Shown: positions 34,834 through 41,566 of the stretch, piece by piece
How the letters are laid out: each line of letters opens with the position of its first letter
How positions within the stretch are numbered: position 1 is the first letter of the stretch
From: an uncultured Clostridia bacterium
GTDB taxonomy: Bacteria > Bacillota > Clostridia > Oscillospirales > Ruminococcaceae
Direction of reading: 5' to 3'
DNA length: 64,000 nucleotides
NCBI GenBank assembly: GCA_947625735.1
Contig: CANQPL010000002.1
Coordinates: forward strand, 1-64,000
Made by a program: the position numbers and the translations under genes
The notes under the pieces: generated by a model
Seen by the model: only the letters and a program-made list of their open reading frames with translations
What the model was told of the DNA's origin: nothing
Databases searched by the model: none

Positions 34834-36660
34834 ATGGTTAGGAACGATCTGAGGAACATAGCGATAATAGCTCATGTAGACCATGGAAAAACTACGCTTG
34901 TAGATGAAATGCTCAAACAGGGCGGAGCATTCAGAGAAAATCAGGTAGTTGAGGACAGGGTCATGGACTCAGGAGACATTGAGCGTGAAAGAGGTATCAC
35001 TATCCTTGCAAAGAACACATCTGTAACATACAACGGGGTAAAGATAAACATTATCGACACTCCGGGTCATGCAGATTTTGGCGGCGAGGTAGAGCGTGTA
35101 CTTAAAATGGTAGACGGAGTTCTTCTGCTTGTTGACGCAGCCGAGGGACCCATGCCGCAGACGAGATTTGTGCTGTCAAAGGCACTGGAGCTGGGACACA
35201 GGGTAATAGTGGCAGTAAACAAGATAGACCGTCCCGATGCCCGTCTTGACGAGATAGGAGATGAGATACTGGAGCTTCTTCTTGACCTTGACGCCAGTGA
35301 TGAACAGCTTGAAAGCCCTGTCCTTTTCTGTTCGGGCAGAGCGGGTACCTGTTCGCTGAGCCAGTATGAGGAGGGAGTTGACCTCAAACCCCTGTTTGAT
35401 ACCATTCTTGACTATATCCCCGCACCCTCGGGGGATGAAACAGGACCCATGCAGATGCTGATATCCTCCATTGATTACAACGATTATGTGGGAAGAACGG
35501 GCATAGGCAGAGTGGAAAGAGGTACGGTAAGAGTAGGTCAGCAGGTAATGGTAGGGGATTATCATGAAACCAAAAAGCCTTACGTCAGCAAGATAGTTAC
35601 ACTTAGCAGCATAGAGGGTCTTGGCAGAGTAAATACAGAGGAAGCGACCGTAGGGGATATCGTCCTTATTTCGGGTATTGAGAACATCACCATAGGCGAC
35701 ACCCTCTGCGCTGTAGACAACTATGAACCGCTGCCTTTTGTGAAGATCTCCGAGCCTACGGTTGAGATGACCTTTTCTGTAAACGACAGCCCCTTTGCGG
35801 GCAGAGAGGGAAAATTTGTCACCTCCAGACAGCTGCGGGACAGGCTTTTCAAGGAAATACTCAGAGATGTGTCGCTGCGTGTTTCCGAAACAGACAGCAC
35901 CGACAGTTTCCGTGTCTGCGGCAGAGGAGAGATGCATCTTTCAATTCTCATTGAGAATATGCGCCGTGAGGGTTACGAAATGGGAGTTTCCACTCCGAGA
36001 GTGCTTATGAGGGAGATAGACGGAGTAAGCTGCGAGCCGATGGAAAGGCTTGTAGTAGATGTCCCCGAGGAGAGCATGGGAGTAGTAATGGAAAAAATGG
36101 GCACAAGAAAGGGTGAGCTTCAGTCCATGCACCCGCAGGGCAGCAGAATGAGACTGGAATTTATCATACCCGCAAGAGGACTTTTCGGCTACAAGAGCGA
36201 GTTCCTCACCGATACAAAGGGCGAGGGAGTAATGAGCAGCGTATTTGATTCCTACCAGCCCTATAAGGGGGATATTCCCAGAAGAAGCACAGGCTCCCTT
36301 ATATCCTTTGAGGCAGGAGAAGCCGTTACCTACGGTTTATTTAACGCACAGGAGAGGGGAACGCTTTTTATCGGAGCAGGCACACCCGTATACGAGGGAA
36401 TGATAGTAGGCGCATCGCCGAAGTCGGAGGATCTTGTAGTAAATGTCTGCAAGAAAAAGCATCTTACAAATACCCGTGCCAGTGGTTCAGATGATGCGCT
36501 CCGTCTTATTCCTCCGAGAAAGTTATCTTTGGAGGACAGCCTTGAATTTATCGCCGATGATGAGCTTTTAGAGGTAACGCCGAAGTCGATCAGACTGAGA
36601 AAGCGTATTCTTGACAATTCGCTCAGGGCAAAAACAAAGGCAAAAGAAAAGCTCCAATAA
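34834..36660 (+). CDS. typA: Translational GTPase TypA/BipA
   Basis: A 608-residue ribosome-binding GTPase related to EF-G, involved in large-subunit assembly and stress adaptation. GTPase motifs are AHVDHGKTT, RGITI, DTPGHADF and NKIDR. The C-terminal half contains the BipA-specific domain (GRGEMHLS, IPARGLFGYKSEFL). The frame is open to the end of tRNA-Tyr, but the good start is ATG 34834 with AAAGGAA upstream. It is followed by a hairpin at 36683-36726. Confidence 0.97.
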   Translation: MVRNDLRNIAIIAHVDHGKTTLVDEMLKQGGAFRENQVVEDRVMDSGDIERERGITILAKNTSVTYNGVKINIIDTPGHADFGGEVERVLKMVDGVLLLVDAAEGPMPQTRFVLSKALELGHRVIVAVNKIDRPDARLDEIGDEILELLLDLDASDEQLESPVLFCSGRAGTCSLSQYEEGVDLKPLFDTILDYIPAPSGDETGPMQMLISSIDYNDYVGRTGIGRVERGTVRVGQQVMVGDYHETKKPYVSKIVTLSSIEGLGRVNTEEATVGDIVLISGIENITIGDTLCAVDNYEPLPFVKISEPTVEMTFSVNDSPFAGREGKFVTSRQLRDRLFKEILRDVSLRVSETDSTDSFRVCGRGEMHLSILIENMRREGYEMGVSTPRVLMREIDGVSCEPMERLVVDVPEESMGVVMEKMGTRKGELQSMHPQGSRMRLEFIIPARGLFGYKSEFLTDTKGEGVMSSVFDSYQPYKGDIPRRSTGSLISFEAGEAVTYGLFNAQERGTLFIGAGTPVYEGMIVGASPKSEDLVVNVCKKKHLTNTRASGSDDALRLIPPRKLSLEDSLEFIADDELLEVTPKSIRLRKRILDNSLRAKTKAKEKLQ

Positions 36661-36726
36661 TAGAGGATAGAAGATAGAAGATAGAGGATAGATGTGCATA
36701 TCTGCTGATTTGTACATCTATCCTCT
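36661..36726 (+). terminator. typA terminator preceded by GATAGA repeats
   Basis: AGAGGATAGATGT pairs with ACATCTATCCTCT (to 36726), giving a 13-bp stem followed by an AT-rich run. The preceding 25 bp consist of repeated GATAGAA/GGATAG units. Confidence 0.6.
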
Positions 36727-36825
36727 TAATTTATATTTTAGTTCAATTATGAATTTTTGAAAAACTGTCTGATCTGACATAATTTCAATTTTAAGGCTGA
36801 ATGTTCACCCCGCCGACGTGCCTGT

Positions 36826-36950
36826 GGGGTCACCCCGCTCGCCGTCTGCGGTAATGACTGCCAAACGAAAGTTACCGAGTTACTATCAGAAATAATTTTT
36901 CAAATCTTACCAACGAGGTGGCAGCGGTCACTGACCGCCGGGGTCACCCC
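36826..36950 (-). repeat. Inverted relative of the 100-bp repeat family
   Basis: GGGGTCACCCC occurs at 36826-36836 and 36940-36950. Between them are GAAAGTTACCGAGTTACTATC (36867-36887), reverse complement of the core at 31541-31561 with one change, and CTTACCAACGA (36906-36916), an exact reverse complement of TCGTTGGTAAG. The 18-bp spacing between the two blocks is also conserved. The period here is 114 bp. It occupies the gap between typA and the NAD-kinase-like gene. Confidence 0.85.
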
Positions 36951-37879
36951 GCCCGCCCGCTTGTGATGAGATTTCCGGTTTTATCGGCAATTCTGACAAC
37001 AGCAGACGCACCCGAATTAAATTCCAGAAAATCCTGTTCTATACCGTCACTGAATATCACACCGTTTTCGGGCATACGTGAGACGATACGGATACAGGAA
37101 TTTTTTTCTATCCTGCCGAAAACGATGTCTGCGCCCTCTCCCTTAGTGGGAAAAGGTTCTCTGACGGTGTAATAAAGAAAATTCTGATCCCAGCGGGGAG
37201 GTTCGGGCAGAGAGGGTTTAGTGCCGCATATCCCCGCCGCACCCGCAAGAATGCTTCTGAGCCAGCCCGTAGCTCCCAATCCTGTGGAAATGATTATCCC
37301 GCAGGAGGACTGCCGTTCACTTCTGCCGCCTGCGGTTATCTCATAGCGTGCGGAGGTGTGGGTTTTCTGACCGATAAAGAGATCGTTTACGGCGCATATT
37401 TTCTGACCGTCTGAAAGCTCCGCAGAAGCAAGCGTTACTTTTTTTGAAAAGCATCTGCCCGCTGCAACCTCCGGCAGCAGCTTTCTGAGGTCTGACGTCT
37501 TAAATGGCAGCAGAACGCCCTCCCACCTGTCGGGATCGGGATTTACGCCGATAAGCGGCTGTGCGTCCAGATATTTAAGCACATTTGCCACAAGTCCGTC
37601 CCTGCCAATTGCAATGACAATATCCTTTTTCCCGAAAATAAATCGCGGAACATTATCTCTGTCAACAAGCTGCACTCTTCCGAAGTCTTCGATTATCTCT
37701 GCGGCGGAATTTACGGAGCGGATATAATTTTCATGCTCTTTTTTGTAGTCGCTGAAGTCCTCGCCGCAGTGTTCAAGGTAAAAACGTACCTGTCCCTCGG
37801 TATTATAGCGGCGGATAAGCTGTTCAAGTCTTGTTTTCTGTGTTACAAGTATAATTTTGTTTTCTGTTGCGGGGATCAT
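36944..37879 (-). CDS. Divergent NAD kinase-like protein
   Basis: A 311-residue protein of the NAD kinase fold. The ATP-binding GGDGT loop is GRDGL (residues 92-96), and the usual NE dyad is ND (165-166, AVNDLFIG). A late STGLGATGWLRS segment corresponds to the TPTGSTAY region. Core aspartate and glycine remain, but the altered residues leave catalysis uncertain. It may phosphorylate NAD(H), use another substrate, or act as a nucleotide sensor. GAGGAGG lies seven bases before the ATG. It is the last gene of a leftward Nudix-SPFH-NAD-kinase-like run and has a structured leader. Its 3' end overlaps the repeat at 36940-36950. Confidence 0.75.
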   Translation of the reverse strand: MIPATENKIILVTQKTRLEQLIRRYNTEGQVRFYLEHCGEDFSDYKKEHENYIRSVNSAAEIIEDFGRVQLVDRDNVPRFIFGKKDIVIAIGRDGLVANVLKYLDAQPLIGVNPDPDRWEGVLLPFKTSDLRKLLPEVAAGRCFSKKVTLASAELSDGQKICAVNDLFIGQKTHTSARYEITAGGRSERQSSCGIIISTGLGATGWLRSILAGAAGICGTKPSLPEPPRWDQNFLYYTVREPFPTKGEGADIVFGRIEKNSCIRIVSRMPENGVIFSDGIEQDFLEFNSGASAVVRIADKTGNLITSGRAG

Positions 37880-37899
37880 GCGTCTGCCTCCTCAGCACC

Positions 37900-37982
37900 T
37901 GTCCGTTATCCCTCAGCCGCCTTTTTTTGCCTTGCTATCGGGAAAATCGCTTGAATGACCGACAGCTTTCGGATAACGGACA
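37900..37982 (-). promoter_or_regulatory. Structured leader ahead of the NAD-kinase-like gene
   Basis: TGTCCGTTATCC (37900-37911) and GGATAACGGACA (37971-37982) form a perfect 12-bp inverted repeat. It encloses a second potential stem, GCTATCGG with CCGACAGC (one G-U wobble on the minus-strand RNA). The outer stem ends about 5 bp before the ribosome binding site on the minus strand. No known riboswitch class was recognised. Confidence 0.5.
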
Positions 37983-38016
37983 TTCTTTATACTTTATCTT
38001 TGCAATTTAATATTTG

Positions 38017-39078
38017 TTATTCGGGGAGCCTGTCTGTTTTTGCAGTACGTCCCATAAGAAGATTTCCCAGCAGATCCGGAGCGATATTCAGAGTGCCGAT
38101 CTTGCCGCTTGCCGCTGCGAATTTCTCCACCGCACGAGCCATGAGCTGTTCGGGGTCAAGCTCCATTGCCGCAAGTGAAATAAGTACATCAGTACCCAGT
38201 TTTCCGTAAGCCTCCATTACAGCGCCAATGCGGTAAGCCTCATCGTCCGCCTCTCTGCGGGCATTTTCGCTTTTAAGGGAGAGAAGCTCTTTCCGCTTCT
38301 GTTCAAGCTCTATTTCCGCATCAAGTTTTATTCTTTCACGTTCTGTCTGACTTTCAATGCGTATCCGTTCGATCTCGTTTTTCTTTTCAACGGTCATTCG
38401 TTCCGTACCGATCTGTGATTCTCTTATGAGCCTTTTTTTCTCTTCAATGGAGCGTTCTGTATTAAGCTCATTTTCCTTTACCTTTCTTTCCTGTTCGATT
38501 GAGGCGTTTCGTCTTACATAGAGAGCATCATCGGACTGTCTGAGGATCTCCTCTCTTGTTCCCGCTTCAAGAGCACGGGAAGTTTCGGGGTCAGCGGATA
38601 TCTTTATCACGGAAAAGCCCGTTACGGAAATGCCTGTTTCCCGAAGTTCGGGACTTTCACGCATTTCAGCGAGAACATTTTCGGCGATCTCTCTTGAAGC
38701 GCCTATGAGATCGGTCATTGACATTTTTCCTGCAAGATCTTTGAGTACCACTCCCGCAATATTGATAATTCTTTTGGAGAGCTTTGTCATTGGCGAATCG
38801 TTATATCGCTTTGTTCTCAGGTCAACGGAAAAATCAACAGAATCCGCAGCTTTTTTGCAGTCGGAGATACGATATGTAAGCTGACCCTGAACGGAGACCT
38901 TCTGAAAATCGGCAGTGATCTCCTCAAAGATGAAATCTGCATCGGTGCTTGTAACTGGTACAGCACATACGGCAGTATTCCGTGCGAGGAAGAAGAATGA
39001 CAGCCCCGTACCCTCTTTAATAAGTCTGCCGTTTTTATATCGAAGAACATACTGACTCGGTAAAAATTTGATATACAT
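38017..39078 (-). CDS. SPFH (band 7) domain protein with long coiled coil
   Basis: A 353-residue protein. Residues ~1-190 form an SPFH/stomatin-type domain (YVLRYKNGRLIKEGTGLSFFF, then the TYRI and RTKRYNDS regions). Residues ~190-300 are a highly charged coiled coil (EEKKRLIRES, ERMTVEKKNEIERIRIESQ). No N-terminal membrane helix is obvious, so membrane association would be peripheral. The start at 39078 has AAGGAGG upstream. It lies between a Nudix regulator and the NAD-kinase-like gene, suggesting a membrane scaffold linked to NAD-type metabolites; this is inference. Confidence 0.85.
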   Translation of the reverse strand: MYIKFLPSQYVLRYKNGRLIKEGTGLSFFFLARNTAVCAVPVTSTDADFIFEEITADFQKVSVQGQLTYRISDCKKAADSVDFSVDLRTKRYNDSPMTKLSKRIINIAGVVLKDLAGKMSMTDLIGASREIAENVLAEMRESPELRETGISVTGFSVIKISADPETSRALEAGTREEILRQSDDALYVRRNASIEQERKVKENELNTERSIEEKKRLIRESQIGTERMTVEKKNEIERIRIESQTERERIKLDAEIELEQKRKELLSLKSENARREADDEAYRIGAVMEAYGKLGTDVLISLAAMELDPEQLMARAVEKFAAASGKIGTLNIAPDLLGNLLMGRTAKTDRLPE

Positions 39079-39282
39079 AACATTTTCCTCCTTATTAGTG
39101 ACATGGTGGCGGCATGATGGCGGCATGATGCCGCATTCACCCGCTAATTTAATTTGTTTTGAATTGTTTACGATAATACCCGACCGGTTTGTTACCAATA
39201 ATATTTAATAAAATTCACCCTTTTTCTGCCAATGAAACGTAAAGCAGTAATCTTATCGAAACATGATAAAAAAGCACATCGG

Positions 39283-40125
39283 TCAATGCATTCGTTTTTT
39301 GTAGAGCTTTGCGGGACGGTGACCTGCGCCCGATGTAAACTCATCTGTTTCCTCCACAAGCTCAGAAATTTTTCTGCGGAAATTTGCGGGCAAAACTGAG
39401 ATATTAGTAATAGTTTCCTGTACCCGCATAAGCTGGGTAAGAGTAAATCTTTCGGGCAGAAAATCGAATATAGCCTCAAACCTGTCCGCCTGACTTCTGA
39501 GTGCTGTAAGAGCCGCCGCAATAATGGCAGCATGATCGAAAGCAAGCTCGCCGCTGTCGATAATATCAAAGGAGGTTTTTCCGAAGCGGGTTTCCTTTTC
39601 ACGTAAAAGAGCGGTAATTGATATGTCATCTTTTACCAGTAAAAGGCGGAATATACCGTTTTTATCCGCTTCAAAGGAGATATCAAACCACACAGCCTCA
39701 GCCGCATCATCGCCGCCCTTTTCGTTTACCGCATTTTCTCCGATAACAGAGGCAAAGGCGTGGGAAATTATCCTGCCTCTCGGGTCTCTGTCAGGCTTAC
39801 TGAATACCGCCACAGGCATAAGAGCAGAGGGGAGGACATTTGTTTCCTCGATGATCTCTCTGAGAGCACAGTCCTCAACAGTTTCGTCCGCCCTGAGAAA
39901 TCCGCCGGGCAGCGCCCATTTATCCTTGAAAGGAAACACACCTCTTTTCACAAGAAGAAGAGAGAGAACACTTTTGGGTTCTTTTCTGTAGCTTTCCTCC
40001 TCCGAGCTTCTTATCATAAAAGCGGCGATATCCGCAGCCACTGAGGGACGGTCAAAATCCTCGGGGCTGTAATGCTTTAAAAATTCCTCCTCTGACGAGT
40101 ATGAATGATGTGATCTATCAGACAT
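39283..40125 (-). CDS. NrtR-like Nudix regulator
   Basis: A 280-residue protein with an N-terminal Nudix domain followed by a winged-helix-like C-terminal domain, the NrtR layout. The Nudix box (residues 75-97) reads G-x5-E-x7-RE-x2-EE, nearly intact, with Asn in place of the usual glycine near its end. The C-terminal RFTLTQLMRVQETI and ANFRRKI segments match the DNA-binding part of NrtR proteins, which repress NAD genes and respond to ADP-ribose. It may regulate its own operon, as the NAD-kinase-like gene lies downstream. GGAGGTAACAGATC precedes the ATG. Confidence 0.85.
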   Translation of the reverse strand: MSDRSHHSYSSEEEFLKHYSPEDFDRPSVAADIAAFMIRSSEEESYRKEPKSVLSLLLVKRGVFPFKDKWALPGGFLRADETVEDCALREIIEETNVLPSALMPVAVFSKPDRDPRGRIISHAFASVIGENAVNEKGGDDAAEAVWFDISFEADKNGIFRLLLVKDDISITALLREKETRFGKTSFDIIDSGELAFDHAAIIAAALTALRSQADRFEAIFDFLPERFTLTQLMRVQETITNISVLPANFRRKISELVEETDEFTSGAGHRPAKLYKKRMH

Positions 40126-40159
40126 GATCTGTTACCTCCAATCTGTTATTTACATTATG

Positions 40160-40188
40160 ATTATAACACACTGATATTAACTTGTCAA
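40160..40188 (-). promoter_or_regulatory. Promoter of the Nudix-SPFH-NADK-like operon
   Basis: On the minus strand TTGACA (40188-40183) and TATAAT (40165-40160) are spaced by 17 bp. An ATTATGATTATAA sequence around the -10 box could hold an operator, but this is uncertain. Confidence 0.7.
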
Positions 40189-40196
40189 GAGGTTTC

Positions 40197-40222
40197 GGAA
40201 AAATTTTTCAAAAAATTTTTCC
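40197..40222. repeat. Shared AT-rich palindrome between divergent promoters
   Basis: GGAAAAATTTTT and AAAAATTTTTCC form a 12-bp inverted repeat midway between two divergent promoters. It may act as an UP element for both. A similar GGAAAAATTTTT lies upstream of the SPFH promoter near 56920. Confidence 0.5.
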
Positions 40223-40227
40223 GGTTA

Positions 40228-40256
40228 TTGCGCATAGGGAAAAAATATGCTATAAT
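40228..40256 (+). promoter_or_regulatory. Promoter of the DUF1624-rlmH-GTPase operon
   Basis: TTGCGC (40228-40233) and TATAAT (40251-40256) are separated by 17 bp, 40 bp before the DUF1624 start codon. Confidence 0.6.
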
Positions 40257-40296
40257 AAAAGAGGTTTACATAAAAAAGGAGCAAAGGAGGGGCATA

Positions 40297-41061
40297 ATGG
40301 AGTCGGAGAAAAGAAAAAGGCTTGTACTTCCGGATATTCTGAGAGGGACAGCCATGATCTATGTAGTGCTTTACCATATCATGTATGACATCTGCTTTAT
40401 ATATAAAAGACCCGCACCTGCCCTGCTTACCCCGGGAAATGAAGTATTCGAGACAGCGCACACATTTTTTCTGATGATACTGTTCGGCGTATCGGGGTTT
40501 TGCTCCTCACTTTCGAGGAACAGCTTAAAAAGAGGAGCTATCCTTTATATTGCGGGATATCTTATCACATTAGCGACAGCATACATCATGCCCTCAGAGC
40601 TTATAGTATTCGGAGTACTGAGCTGTTTCGGAGCGTGCATGGTGATCTGTTCCCTCATAAGACCCCTTACCGAAAAGCTCCCGTCCTCAGTGTTTCTTGC
40701 CCTTTCAGTCCTCTGCTGTATTATCTTCTGGGACATACCCCGCAGCGGCGGGATAAATTTACTTTTTACAAGTATAAACCTACCCATTCCCGATGTGGGA
40801 GGGGAGTATCTCTATCCATTGGGATTAAGGACACAGGGCTTTAAAAGTGCGGATTATTTCCCAATATTTCCGTATATATTCATGTTTACGGCAGGACAGT
40901 CAACAGGAGCGCTCTGCAAAGGTAAAACCGCACCGCAGCTGCTTGAAAAGCTGCGCCCGGGCGTTGTCGCATTTATCGGCAGGCATTCGCTTATAATATA
41001 TGCATTACACCAGCCTGTACTTATATTAATTTTTGAAATGATCTTCGGAGGAGCATTCTGA
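40297..41061 (+). CDS. DUF1624/heparan-glucosaminide acetyltransferase-like membrane protein
   Basis: A 254-residue polytopic membrane protein with about seven helices. It begins RLVLPDILRGTAMIYVVLYHIMYD, the signature of the DUF1624/YeiB-like acyltransferase-related family, and ends HSLIIYALHQPVLI, which fits the family. A role in transferring acyl groups across the membrane to a glycan is possible. AAAGGAGGGG precedes the ATG at 40297. Its TGA overlaps the rlmH ATG. Confidence 0.8.
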   Translation: MESEKRKRLVLPDILRGTAMIYVVLYHIMYDICFIYKRPAPALLTPGNEVFETAHTFFLMILFGVSGFCSSLSRNSLKRGAILYIAGYLITLATAYIMPSELIVFGVLSCFGACMVICSLIRPLTEKLPSSVFLALSVLCCIIFWDIPRSGGINLLFTSINLPIPDVGGEYLYPLGLRTQGFKSADYFPIFPYIFMFTAGQSTGALCKGKTAPQLLEKLRPGVVAFIGRHSLIIYALHQPVLILIFEMIFGGAF

Positions 41062-41540
41062 TGAACATAAGCATTATCTGTTCGGGGCGAATGAAGGAGG
41101 ACTATTACAAAGCCGCCTGTGCCGAGTACATCAAGCGTATAGGAGCATTTGCGAATATCACCGTTACGGAAATAAACGAAGAACGTCTTTCGGACAAGCC
41201 GTCAGATGCAGAGATAAGAGCCGCACTTGATAAAGAGGGAAAAGCATTGCTTGCCGCTGTTCCCCCTCAAAGCGCAGTTGCAGCCCTTTGTATAGAGGGT
41301 AAGCAGTTGGATTCACCCGCCCTTGCCGACAAAATAAACGACTTTGCAATAAACGGCAAAAGCAATATAGCATTTCTTATCGGCAGCTCCTACGGGTTGT
41401 CTGAGGAGGTAAAGAGCAGAGCGGATATAAGACTTTCCATGTCAAAAATGACCTTTCCTCATCGCCTTGCAAGGGTGATGCTGCTTGAACAGATATACCG
41501 TGCCCTTTCCATATCGGCGGGCAGGAGGTATCACAAGTAG
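41061..41540 (+). CDS. rlmH: 23S rRNA pseudouridine-1915 N3-methyltransferase RlmH
   Basis: A 159-residue SPOUT-class methyltransferase that modifies pseudouridine 1915 in helix 69 of 23S rRNA. FLIGSSYGLSEEV forms part of the SAM-binding knot, and RVMLLEQIYRALSI...GRRYHK at the C terminus is invariant in the family. Length matches. The ATG shares its A with the upstream TGA. Confidence 0.97.
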   Translation: MNISIICSGRMKEDYYKAACAEYIKRIGAFANITVTEINEERLSDKPSDAEIRAALDKEGKALLAAVPPQSAVAALCIEGKQLDSPALADKINDFAINGKSNIAFLIGSSYGLSEEVKSRADIRLSMSKMTFPHRLARVMLLEQIYRALSISAGRRYHK

Positions 41541-41566
41541 ACAAAAACATAAAAGGATCTGAACCA

